Source: Acanthosepion esculentum (lineage: Eukaryota > Mollusca > Cephalopoda > Sepiida > Sepiidae). From it: 64,000 nucleotides of DNA. Below, piece by piece: positions 24,175 through 34,054 of this stretch (positions are counted from its first letter, which is position 1; the number at the start of each line of letters is the position of its first letter). The DNA lies in NCBI GenBank assembly GCA_964036315.1, contig OZ038482.1, positions 12,955,785 to 13,019,784 on the forward strand. Reading direction: 5' to 3'. The notes beneath the pieces are model-generated. The model was not told where the DNA came from. It made no database searches and worked only from the letters and a program-made list of their open reading frames with translations. The translations under genes were made by a program, and so were the position numbers.

Positions 24175-24213
<39 letters not shown>
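23491..24213. repeat. (ATCT)n array with periodic spacers, about 720 bp
   Basis: ATCT blocks are separated by variants of one spacer: CAGTCTGTTCAT, CACTCTGTTCCT, CACTGTTCGAATCTATGTGTCTCA and CAATCTGTTCCT. Three overlapping open frames of Ser-Ile-Tyr-Leu repeats are artefacts. The recurrence of spacer types shows expansion of a larger composite unit as well as slippage of ATCT. Confidence 0.95.
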
Positions 24214-25168
24214 GTAAGAGTCGGTTAAAATTTCCAACCAAATATCTTGCAAGAGTGATCAAGAAATTCACAATTATTTCATTATAAAATGGTAAATAAT
24301 AATATACATTCCATTGCCCTTGGTTGACATATTTGTATAAGCTTGTAAATATAAAATTATTCATATATTAATCTATACGAATATTTTATAGCATCGGATC
24401 AGTTTATCAGTCCTTTCGTGGCGATACTCATGCGACCTCTTCAAGGTGCAGGACTAGGCGATGGTATATTGAGGCCGTAAGATACCCAGACCACACAGTT
24501 CACCTTTCGGCAGTACCATCAAGATTGAGAGGTATACATGACATTATATTTGGGACCGGCTTGGCTGCATGAATTGTCAGAGGTTTGTCAGTATTGACTG
24601 CCAAGCACATTCGGTGCTCCACTCAGGATTTTCAGTGTGGATTTACTTCCATAGCCTTTTCCGTGTTTGAATACGACCGGAGGGCAACGGAGGTTTAAAA
24701 CCAGGGTTTTCCTTTTCCTAGATAGACTGCCTATAATTTTGTAAATAAATATCGATTAATTCAGGAATTCAATTTTCAGCGCTTGTAAATTTTTTTAAAA
24801 ATCTTGTAATAAACAAGCGAATATATACAACTTAACATTTTGAGAAAAATTTATGAACATAGTTTAATATGTTCGTGTTTTATTAAAATTCTAAAAAAAG
24901 CTTTTTAAAACAATAAGAATTACCGAGGGTGTATCCACTAATAGCGGTGTCAAGGGAATAACCGTCTCTTTGACTCGCCGTTTTTTTGTTAAGATTTGCC
25001 GAACGATAACCTCTCTATATGTCGAATGATGAGGAAAGGATTTAAACGAAGCATAGATAAGAAGAAAAGTACTTCTTTGGTCGGATAACAAAAAACAATG
25101 AGTGAAAGTGTGATAGGTAGGAAGAGATGCAAAGACGTAAAAATTGCGATACATTCAAATTCTTTAAG
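24214..25168. other. No gene recognised
   Basis: AT-rich, non-repetitive sequence. A segment at about 24595-24740 (CACATTCGGTGCTCCACTCA onward) looks like an interspersed repeat, but no second copy lies in this window to prove it. Confidence 0.4.
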
Positions 25169-25275
25169 GAGAGTGTTGTGGGGCTCTCCCCTTTTACACA
25201 AGATGGACTCGTCTAAAGTACACTTATACTGACATAGTTGAAGACAGAGGGAGATACGTTGAGACAAGGTTGAGA

Positions 25276-25323
<48 letters not shown>

Positions 25324-25522
25324 AAGAGAAAGAGAGAGAGAGAATTACGACTTCACTTACAGAGACTTGTACATATACTTTCTACTAACCCGCATTCCTG
25401 GACTACTAATCTTCATTTCAAGTTTGTATTCTTACGTTCAATACACTTATTTTTCTATCTCAATTACTGGCGTTTTTCATTTCTTTGTGCAGGATTCCCT
25501 CCTCGGAATCCACAACAGAGAG
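25169..25522. mobile_element. Solo LTR (family A) with 5-bp target duplication GAGAG
   Basis: The LTR body is 25174-25517 (344 bp), starting TGTTGTGGGG and ending GGAATCCACAACA, with matching ends TGTTGTGG and CCACAACA. Flanking pentamers 25169-25173 and 25518-25522 are both GAGAG. It is homologous to the LTR at 14226-14588, but here the middle contains a (GA)n run at about 25279-25342 that expanded inside the LTR. No internal retrotransposon sequence remains. Confidence 0.9.
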
Positions 25523-25824
25523 GTAGAGCAAAAGCAAGATAAACGAGAGGGTGCAGTTGTATTTCTTTTTACTTATTCACATATGAAACTAATTCATATT
25601 TGTATAAGAATTAAATATATACATAAGAAAACAAAGTTTGAGAAGGATAAGGGAGAAAATGAGAAGATACAAGAAAAGAGAGAGCAGTAAAGAAGTACAA
25701 AGTAATTTGATAATCTAAGTTGTAAATACACGTGAAATTACATTGGTTACAGCTAATATGATTTTATATTATAAAAGCTATTTATATAAGAATGACAACT
25801 GGAAAAAAATCTTAGTCTTTTGCC

Positions 25825-26160
25825 GATATCAATTTGTCTTATCCACAGAATTGTTCTGGGAAATCTTACTAAAAGATATTTCTATATAAAATATATAAAA
25901 AATCATTATATATTATCAAACAACATAAGAAAATAATAACAGCAAGTAATTTATCAAGTATTTATCATGTTCGATATCAAGTGTTTGGTTAAACTCTACT
26001 TATATGTACTGTATCTTTTTAGGACGTGGGAAATTATGGCTCTCGACAACTTCCAATCTTTCGTAAATCTAAGTAATATTTTTCACTTTACTGTCGCTGC
26101 CAAGACTTGTTCTGCCATCAATTTAAACAAGCTGGGTAGGTTACTTGATGCCTACTTCTA
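25825..26160. repeat. Inverted duplication, right arm (partner at 15914-16257)
   Basis: Reverse complement of the left arm, from GATATCAATTTGTCTTATCC to GGTTACTTGATGCCTAC. Short frames here are not preserved in the other arm, so no gene is inferred. Confidence 0.85.
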
Positions 26161-26374
26161 CTCGTCTTGTTTTCAATATGCCCTGTGAGTGTTGAATTCT
26201 TAAAACCCTCTTTCCTCATTATATATTTCAGAAATTTAACTCTTTCTGATCCGAAAAAGCAAGTATTCTTTTACACTCTCGCTCTCCTTGAAAAATTCTC
26301 GTTCTTTGCATGGTATTCACGCCTTTTGGCTGCAGAACCACATCTCTGTATCTGTCTATATTTCTGAGATGAGA

Positions 26375-26871
26375 TATTATGCACATTATTTACATTATTC
26401 GGACTATTGTCCTCATCTTATATTTATCACAACGTTTCGGCCGTTGTACACTCTGGCCTTCTTTAGGTGGTTGGAATGTCGAACTGGGGTAGACTGTTCT
26501 ACTTCGACGTGCCATGTTTAATGGATGTCAGTTATCAGTTATCTCCAGTTAATTTCCCTCTGAAAGTTCTCCACTGCCTTAGTCAGGTATTGAACTCATA
26601 CTCTTTGGGTCCTGTCACTAGATCTAACTAATGTCATGTGTCCTTGAGGGCATCTGTGTATGAATTTCTGGGTATTATAAACCTAATGTCCTCAGCAAAC
26701 ATTTTTTTACCAGTGCTGATATTGCAATTTTTTCTGTTATTATTGCATGTTTTTACTCATATTGCAATTTTTGTTGTTATTATCGCTTTTCTCTGGCACT
26801 CCTTATTAATGGTTTCCATATTGTAATTAATATTGCAACAAAGATGAGGACAATAGTCCGAATAATGTAAA
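26375..26871 (-). mobile_element. tRNA-derived SINE, copy 3, flanked by inverted tails
   Basis: On the minus strand the SINE runs from about 26645 to 26425, with GAGTTCAATACCTGACT (box B-like) and the tail motif CCTAAAGAAGGCCAGAG...CGGCCGAAACGTTGTG. The tRNA-like head is shortened (the box A segment near 26630 is deleted). The sequence ATTATTCGGACTATTGTCC (26391-26409) reappears as its reverse complement GGACAATAGTCCGAATAAT (26849-26867), so the whole 0.5-kb unit has inverted ends, as at copy 2. Confidence 0.75.
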
Positions 26872-27658
26872 TAACCACATCACTGTTAACTCGTCTCCTC
26901 TTCGTTTGTGAGGAAAGATTCGTTAAGAAGACATTAAATGATTATAAAATCTTTTAAAATGAATTCCCCAGACGACGGTTGGCACAAACGACAAAGTGTA
27001 ATTCAACAAGACTCAACGAAAACTTTCAAGCAAATAAAAACCTAAAAAAAAAAATGGAATGCTTGAAAATGATTTCTACATCAAGTCACCGACAGGTTCA
27101 GTTGGAAGAAAAGCCACCGGGAAGAGACGTAAAAGTTGATTTCATTTCTTTTAGAATCTTCGATGAAAAAAAAACGAACTTTTATTTAATAAAAAGGCAC
27201 ATTTCTAATTTCTTCAAACGGAATAACAGAGACGTCCGACCGGGCCGAGTTTTTCTGTAAGACACGAATATATACTGACTAAAATCCTTTGGGCAAAAGT
27301 GCATAGTCAGAATCTCTCCGCTCAACCGATTCATCTGCTGGAAGAGAGGCACAAAACGTCCACCGATTGCAGTTTGGATGTACTTTGCGAAACTTATGCT
27401 CAATCAATTACGACTTTTGATGTATTCTCCACAAATCTCGCAACTAATTGAAGCCTGGTTTCCCCACTTCCAACACTGGTGACAAGTTGCTAAGTCTCCT
27501 GTGACAGCTGAAAATAAACGTTTGATCTTGTTAAGTGCATGTTAAGTTGATCTTGTTATGTTTTTTTTTTTAGATCCGTCTTTTCGTCGTTTCCCGCTTT
27601 GGTATTAAACATTAAACGACTAGGAATTACGATCTGATACACAATACAAACATAACGG

Positions 27659-27660
<2 letters not shown>
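26872..27660. other. No gene recognised
   Basis: A 93-codon plus-strand frame at 26979-27260 is Lys- and Asn-rich with no identifiable motif. Nothing else is supported. Confidence 0.4.

Positions 27661-27747
<87 letters not shown>
27661..27747. repeat. (CA)n microsatellite, about 43 copies
   Basis: Uninterrupted CA repeat ending at the outer edge of the mariner-type inverted repeat (27748). It seems to have replaced the terminal bases of that element. Confidence 0.97.
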
Positions 27748-27752
<5 letters not shown>

Positions 27753-28094
27753 TTTTAAAAAATCTATAACTTTATTTGTATTTGCGATAGAAATAATCTG
27801 TAAAAAATGTTATAAAGTTTAATGTACCTAGTTTTAAGTATAGCTAAAATAACTAATGTGATTTCAGGCATTACTGTAAATCAGTTGGCAAATGTTTTCC
27901 GTGAACTGCAAAATCGTATTACCCTTTGTATTGCTAATGATGGAGGACATGTGGAAACTTAAATAAAATTTCAATAAAACCTTAAAAAAATATAGATTTA
28001 CTTCTTTCTAATCTTTTTTACAAATTATTTCTATCGCAAATACAAATAAAGTTATAAATTTTAAAAAATGCACACGAACTTTATGGACACACTG

Positions 28095-28097
<3 letters not shown>
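27748..28097 (+). mobile_element. Internally deleted mariner-like element
   Basis: Arms 27748-27807 and 28013-28072 are inverted repeats of about 60 bp; both contain CTTTATTTGTATTTGCGATA on one strand or the other. Outside the right arm lies ACGAACTTTATGGACACACT, the expected mariner-style terminus. On the left, the matching outer bases are gone and (CA)n begins. Between the arms only the end of a transposase gene survives. The copy is non-autonomous. Confidence 0.8.
27870..27962 (+). pseudogene. Mariner-like transposase, last about 30 codons only
   Basis: The reading frame gives ITVNQLANVFRELQNRITLC and then IANDGGHVET before a TAA. This is the C-terminal end typical of one mariner-like group (an ...R+L..RI..CI...GGH+E pattern). 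All catalytic domains are missing, deleted together with the rest of the element interior. It is identified by motif and by its place between the inverted arms. Confidence 0.7.
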
Positions 28098-28098
<1 letters not shown>

Positions 28099-28157
<59 letters not shown>

Positions 28158-28336
28158 TAACCCGGATATAAGAGAGTTGTCGGGGCCGGAGAGGAAGTCT
28201 CTTATATCCGGGTTTCTCTTATATCCAGGTTTGGTATATTATATATACATTAACACAGGCTCTAATTTGGGACCAGAGAAAATCTATCTTATATCCGGGT
28301 TTCTCTTATATCCGGGTCTCTTATATCCGGGTTACA

Positions 28337-28391
<55 letters not shown>
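28099..28391. repeat. (TA)n tracts on both sides of a MITE
   Basis: TA runs at about 28099-28152 and 28340-28391 bracket the element at 28153-28339. Probably one TA array was split by the insertion. Confidence 0.9.
28153..28339. mobile_element. Pogo/Tigger-like MITE, 187 bp
   Basis: The ends are inverted: GTGTAACCCGGATATAAGAG at the left and its reverse complement CTCTTATATCCGGGTTACAC at the right. They are flanked by TA on both sides. A CAGTG-AACC-GATATAA end is the usual look of pogo/Tigger-type terminal repeats. The right half repeats the CTCTTATATCCGGG motif several times (28196, 28272-28328), so the terminal repeat has been locally multiplied. There is no coding capacity. Confidence 0.8.
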
Positions 28392-28396
<5 letters not shown>

Positions 28397-28629
28397 ATGG
28401 AATGGCCGCTCGTATTCGAGGATAGCCGTTTACTAGGGCGGTTAGCCAATCCCTATTGCAGACGCTTGCTCAGGCACATTTGTGTTTATTCAACACACAC
28501 AGAGCCCACTCGTATAGTTGCAGTATAAACCACAGAATAGTTTATACTACAACTATGGTGAGCAGACCGTAGTTACATGTTCTGGGAAAGGTTTGTTAAC
28601 TAGGGTGATAATTTGAACAAGGCCAGAAT

Positions 28630-28858
28630 GCTCAAGCCCACGGCCACGATGACTTGTGACTTCGTGCTGGCACAGCTATCGACGGCCCCCAAGGGTTCTG
28701 TCTACCCAATTTCACTCACAAGGCTTCGTGTGGTTTTCATGCACTTTCCAAAGGTGCCGGATCGACCCCTCCAGTTTGATAACATCAGGAAGTCTTCTTC
28801 CTGGCAAACTCGGGTCTCATGGTCAGAATGCGAACGTTCTAACCATTCGACCACGTGC
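28630..28858 (-). mobile_element. tRNA-derived SINE, second type
   Basis: On the minus strand the head reads GGGCACGTGGTCGAATGGTT (box A-like TGGTCGAATGG) and then GAGACCCGAGTTTGCC (diverged box B), at 28858 down to about 28795. The body extends to about 28630. It abuts a (TA)n run at 28861-28922. Frames crossing it on the plus strand are not genes. Confidence 0.65.

Positions 28859-28860
<2 letters not shown>

Positions 28861-28922
<62 letters not shown>
28861..28922. repeat. (TA)n microsatellite
   Basis: About 31 uninterrupted TA copies directly adjoining the SINE head. Confidence 0.95.
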
Positions 28923-28927
<5 letters not shown>

Positions 28928-29262
28928 AGAGTGTGCTGAATTGTTCACGGTCTGATTAAGAGCATGACAGACCCAGGAAACGTAAATGCAAATCGCGCGT
29001 TTCTCAAGATTCTTAACCTCGCAAAAATTCTTATATTTGATCATTTAAATACATTCCTGTTGCTGCTATGACCTCATTTTCGAACTCTTTTTAAGGTTTG
29101 GAAATAATCAGATGGAGTCAAGTGAGTAAGGTAACCTTTTTGTGCATGAAGACCATATTGAAATTTATCGTCCCTCATAGAGGTCGCATCCACCAAGCTA
29201 TTTTTTACAGTTACACATTTTATATATTAGGTAAATAATGCATAAAATAGAATTTAATAAAT

Positions 29263-29481
29263 GTATAATCAAGTGATTCCCAACGTGTGGCGCATGGCCC
29301 ACCGGTGGGCATGCTAGAGGGTGCGTAGGATGTGCACCCTTCGGCTTGCTATACCAACGTGAGCTCAAATTTCATTTTGCATTATTATTTCTTGATTAAA
29401 ATGATCAAAGTATATTACAGAATAAGCTTTCATTCAAATATTTTATATTTCTGCCTTTCAGTTCTCTATTATATCTTTTGA

Positions 29482-29534
<53 letters not shown>

Positions 29535-29739
29535 TAACTGACTTTTTGTCTTTTTAAGGACGCCATGGTTTTTGAAGGTTTGTTTAGAGACCAAGTTAAT
29601 GGCATTTTAAGGTTCCTTCACGTGAATTGCAGTAAAATTTTAAATATGTAAGTATTAAATATTATAGTGGGGCACCAGAATTTTAGAAATACCAAAGTGG
29701 GGTATGGCCCCAAATAGGTTGTGAACCACTGATATAATC
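29263..29739. mobile_element. hAT-type MITE, 461 bp, with 8-bp target duplication
   Basis: The body is 29271-29731. The left end reads AAGTGATTCCCAACG and the right end, reverse-complemented, reads CAGTGGTTCACAACC, which is the common hAT terminal pattern. Flanking octamers are GTATAATC (29263-29270) and ATATAATC (29732-29739): eight bases with one change, as hAT insertion predicts. Subterminal sequences (GCATGGCCCAC and GGTATGGCCCC) also mirror each other. A (TA)n run at 29484-29531 lies inside. No transposase frame is present. Confidence 0.8.
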
Positions 29740-29819
29740 TAATAAAAACAGACATAAAACTGAAAAACAAGACATGTTCAAACAAATACTTTATTGACCT
29801 TTTAGACAAATTAATGACT

Positions 29820-30370
29820 TCCTTGACACTGCCTAATTTGGGATAGCATTTTGATTTCAGGCTCTGATATGGTGATTTTTATTTTTAATTGGTCCTTCAA
29901 ATACTCATCTGTCAACTGTGTTTTCAACGAATTCTTGATTTGTGCCAAGTACGAGAATGTGGATTCACAACTGGATGTTGAAAAAAAAAAAAATGAAATA
30001 AGTCGGCGTGCATGTTCACGAAGGCGAGGATTTTACCGCCCTTTTCCAAATTTCAATGTAGCATATCTTGCTGTCAAACAGAGTTTTCATGATATTATCT
30101 TCAGATAACTCGATAAGCACGATTTGTAACTCCCCGGGAGCCTCTGATACGTTAACTAAATGAGGCTTAAAAGCAAGTTTCAGGGTGACGTTTTATTTTT
30201 CAAAATCGCTTAATCTTCTGCCGTATTTTTCTGTTAATGAGTCTAAAACTGACTTGTATTTCTGAAAAGATTCATAGATATTCTCTTCACTTTCACTCAT
30301 TACTTTCGACAAGAAGGGAGAGTATTCTGACAGTTTTGACTAAGCAAGTAAAGACTTGAAAAATAACAAC
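29820..30370 (-). pseudogene. hAT transposase, C-terminal relic
   Basis: Minus-strand translation in shifting frames gives LTEKYGRRLSDFEK, KPHLVNVSEAPGELQIVLIE, LSEDNIMKTLFDSK and, nearer the end, NSLKTQLTDEYLKDQLK-like sequence followed by EIKMLSQIRQCQG. This is the order seen at the C-terminus of hAT transposases of the ZBED-related type, including the dimerisation region. A run of 13 A (29980-29992) and several stops break it. A further piece with the same orientation lies at 31240-31365, separated by an unrelated dispersed repeat. It is not a functional gene. Whether it belongs to the adjacent hAT MITE is unproven. Confidence 0.65.
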
Positions 30371-30519
30371 TTTTTTCTAAATGAAATAATTTTTTGGGCA
30401 CATATTTTATATTCATTTATTTCTGCCTTGTAACGAAAATTTAATTAATTTTACTTTGTCATTACATCACAATTCACAAAACTTATTGTTTTCTTTGAAA
30501 AAGTCAATTATTTGCTCTC

Positions 30520-31060
30520 GTAAAGACAAAATTTCGATCAATATGTGTCCTTGCGATGACCTGTCCTGGGTATGACGATAAACTACATCCGCGTCCTGAG
30601 TAAGACGATAAACTACGTCCAACAGCAAGGCCTCTGATCAGGAGGTTTTGAGGAGCGGGTAACCACCTCTTAATTGCTGGTGTTCCCAGGTCCACCCTGA
30701 CCCGGGGTGGTAGCACCTGTAACGGTCCCAGCTATAGACAAATAGTTAACACCCAAACTTGTGTAAAAATAAGTTTTAATATCAGGAACACTTTGTAATA
30801 ATAATAAAAAAATTATTACCAGCAATAATTTTTGAAGGAAAATTATTATCAGCAATACTTTTAAAAAATACCAGTAATACAAACAGTTATACATTGTTTG
30901 GAAAAAATATAACCAGCTATAGATTTCTTCAAGGAAAAGTATTCCCAGAAATAGATTTTTGAAGAACAACATATTACCAGCAATAAAAATTTTGTCGGCA
31001 TTAAATAACCCATTGAGGTTGATATGCCGTAAAACAAACCAAACCAAACAAAACCTTGCG
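30520..31060. repeat. Dispersed repeat, copy 1 (copy 2 at 60200-60685)
   Basis: Direct-orientation homologue of 60200-60685. Shared stretches include GCAAGGCCTCTGATCAGGAG, CCTGACCCGGGGTGGTAGCA, TTCTTCAAGGAAAA and ATTTTGTCGGCATT. Inside, GTCCTGGGTATGACGATAAA and a variant are repeated in tandem. There is no open frame common to both copies. It interrupts the hAT transposase relic. Confidence 0.85.
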
Positions 31061-31239
31061 ATAACCGGCGTATTTCTGAGTGATAGGGCAAATCTACACT
31101 ACTTACTTTGTCATCTATCATCAACATGTTTCGGAAATGACAATACCTTACGGCATTTGCACGTATATAGCTCACAATACTTATCTTTTGTAAGGTGTTA
31201 TTTAAAATAGCAGATTTTGCACAAATATATTTTCTGGTG

Positions 31240-31365
31240 CAGAATGCAATGAAAAGAAATCAGTGTATTTGGAACTGTGTTTTATTTTTTTTAGATGAAC
31301 AATGAATTCTTCATTTTTAGCCATCATAGCTGAAGCATCATCAGTACCAACACTTACCAATTTAC
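31240..31365 (-). pseudogene. hAT transposase, central relic
   Basis: Minus-strand translation gives KLVSVGTDDASAMMAKNEEF and then IVHLKKIKH, which matches the region of hAT transposases containing a catalytic Asp (the TDxAxxM pattern). It lies upstream, in transcription sense, of the C-terminal relic at 29820-30370 and was probably continuous with it before the dispersed repeat inserted. Confidence 0.6.
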
Positions 31366-31366
31366 T

Positions 31367-31640
31367 ATATGTAGTATATTATATGTAGTATATTATATGT
31401 AGTATATTATATGTAGTATATATTATGTAGTATATTATATGTAGTATATTATATGTAGTATATTATATGTAGTATATATTATGTAGTATATTGTATGTAG
31501 TATATTATATGTAGTATATTATATGTAGTATATTATATGTAGTATATATTATGTAGTATATTATATGTAGTATATATTATGTAGTATATTATATGTAGTA
31601 TATATTATGTAGTATATATTATGTAGTATATTATATGATG
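31367..31640. repeat. 14-bp minisatellite
   Basis: About 19 copies of GTAGTATATTATAT with a common variant GTAGTATATATTAT. AT-rich, non-coding. Confidence 0.92.
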
Positions 31641-32370
31641 TAATATGTGCAGTAATTTTAATGTAATTTTCAATTATCTACTTTTTGTTCTTATTAATTA
31701 TGGTCTAACAAATTGTGTAAGATCTTATTTATTGATTAGCCTTTTTTTTGTAATCTTTTAAAATCTTTACACAGTTTTCACTTATGTAAAACACTAAAAA
31801 ATGCATATTTTGCATGTGGTGATTCATAATTAGAATTCTGCTTTGAATATATTTTACATTCAATGTGCATAATGCAAAAAAGTATCAACTTTATTTGGAT
31901 TTATTCTTGAAGTATTAAATTTTTCAAGCCAGTTTATAAGCAAAAAATCTGCGGAAATGAGGCATTTCTCTACATTTTTCAGTGCAGTGCTCAAGAATTC
32001 GCGAAAGCTATGAATCTGATTTTTGGCGTCAGTAGTTATATCAAACCCCAGCTTTCGCATCGAGTGCAATGTTGATTTTCTGAAAAAAAGTGAAAAATCA
32101 ACCTACCCTAATGGAGAGTACTTCAGACCCCATTGCTAAACTTCTTCCCAGAGATACTACGTCTAGTTGTTGTAAGTTGCTGGATAATAGGGGGTCATGT
32201 ACTATATTATGCAGCTAACCAATGACCTTTGACACGTTACTTTATAGAAATTCACCCCACTTTCTGAGTATTCCAAGTAAGTAGAGATTTACTTCCCCCC
32301 CAACTGAGTTAGGTTGTGACGCAACGTCAGTTTTTAATGTGGGGGCCGAGTGTTTTCACTCAGGCCGCTG
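31641..32370. other. No gene recognised
   Basis: Contains a 69-codon minus-strand frame at 31860-32069 without a family motif. It could be more decayed hAT sequence, but I cannot show that. Confidence 0.4.
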
Positions 32371-32490
32371 GTCCAAGCTGGTCTTAGCTTGTCCAAGCTG
32401 GTCAGAGCTGATCTAAGCTAGTCATAGCTGGTCTTGGCTTGTCATAGCTGGTCCAAACTGGTCAGAGCCGGTCCAAGCTAGTCGTAGCCG
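32371..32490. repeat. 10-bp minisatellite, 12 units in exact register
   Basis: Twelve consecutive decamers of the form GTCNNAGCTG or close variants (GTCCAAGCTG, GTCTTAGCTT, GTCAGAGCTG, GTCATAGCTG) with no indel over 120 bp. The period is close to one helical turn. No open frame is implied. Confidence 0.9.
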
Positions 32491-32764
32491 TGATACCACC
32501 AGCCCAGGGAAGGAGCCCTGGGGCAGGTAAGTATCTATTCCAAGTAAGTATACGACATATTACAAAAATATTTTTTGAGTTTTCCAGATGTATCGATAAC
32601 ATTTTGTTGAAGTTAACTCGAATAAATTACAGAAGCTATCAGGAGTCATTGAAACACTATATACATCACGCATAACAACGTTTTGCTCGTGTTTGCTGGG
32701 AGGAATAAGTTTAACCGAAAAATAAAAAGCAAAAATTTTGAATTATTATGAAAAGAACAACAGT

Positions 32765-33440
32765 ATTAGTGCGATTGCACAAACATTTAATAAGTATAGA
32801 AAAACTGCCATTAGCAATTATTTAACGTATTCGGAAACGTACGATACGAAGAAACGAACGGGAAGTTTGTAAGGTATGTCCGGCGAGATTTCAATAAATC
32901 AAACAACGTTGTGTTTCGCTCCAAAAAGAAGACTTTTGTTTTTATTGAAAAACATTATGAAAACTACATTGTAACTTGAACCAAGGAATAATGAAAGAAG
33001 GTCGTGTTCTTTGACTAGAAATCCAGTTTAAATGGTCCCAGTGGAATACAACGCTATTGGTACGATCTTCGGAAGAGGAACAACCTTTTGCCAAATATCC
33101 GTTTGACGGAGAATGTTATAGTGTGCGAAGATTTTCAAGCCAAAGATGAAGCTGAATTCGTGGTGATCGAAGGCAAGAAAAATCACTTAGCTTAATGTAA
33201 GAGTGTTAGGGAAGATTCTTGTAATGTTTGCCAATCGCCATCGTAAAAGACATTTTGTATTTCATCAAGAAAACGCAGCCATTCTCAATACTAAGGTAAC
33301 TAAGGGATTGTTTCAACGCAAGGGCGTTACGCTTATGGATTAGCCTGCAAACTCTCCAGAAAGAAATCTCATTGAAAACGTGTGAGAGGAATTCGTTCAA
33401 GACGCTTATATGGGCAAAGATGGCGTTTTAAAAAGATGAG
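32765..33440 (+). pseudogene. Tc1-family transposase relic (DD34E type)
   Basis: Plus-strand fragments follow the order of a Tc1/Tc3-like transposase. A helix-turn-helix region reads SAIAQTFNKYRKTAISNYL and KKRTGS (about 32770-32875). A catalytic-core end reads FHQENAAILNTKVTKGLF and then PANSPERNLIENV (about 33260-33380). The spacing from the E of HQEN to the E of LIEN is 34 residues, as in Tc1, but the second catalytic Asp is now Glu, and stops and frameshifts are frequent. It is a dead copy. Confidence 0.7.
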
Positions 33441-34050
33441 CAGTTTAATTTCTTGTACGTTGCCTTGGTAGGATTTAATTCTAAAGTCCTCATCGCAAAA
33501 AGTTTATACATGTTTTACAATAAAAACGAAACTTTTGCAATTATTTGCAATATTACTTTACCACATATATTTAATTAAAATATTCATGATGTTTTATACT
33601 TATTCTCAATCTAGGAATGTATTATTTTTCAAAATTTGCGTTTAGCCATGTACTGTACCCACTTAGATAAAGATAGATTTTAAGAATGAACCGACCTTTC
33701 ATTTTTATATACAACGGAATCTGTTACACTCTTTGATTAATATTTAAAATTTATAAGGTACATTTTTAGGATGGGTTACAATTATTTTTTATATTGCAGT
33801 AAAATCAATAAGATAAATAGTTAATCTGCAATTTTTCATTTTCTATTTTAATCATGACAGTCATTGATATAATCGCAATGTAATTACTGGAGAAGGAACA
33901 CATTTGAAGCCGCGCCTTTCCCAAGAGTAACGTTATATTCATATTTTTGATTACGTGTGCATATGCGTTTTTCTTTTGCACGTTAGTCGATGTGTGCGTT
34001 TGTATATACATATAAATAATAGTGTGTCTGTATATTCGTGTGTTTGATTC
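33441..34050. other. AT-rich sequence, no gene recognised
   Basis: No motif-bearing frames. A 90-codon minus-strand frame at 33805-34077 has no recognisable domain. Confidence 0.4.
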
Positions 34051-34054
34051 TTTT

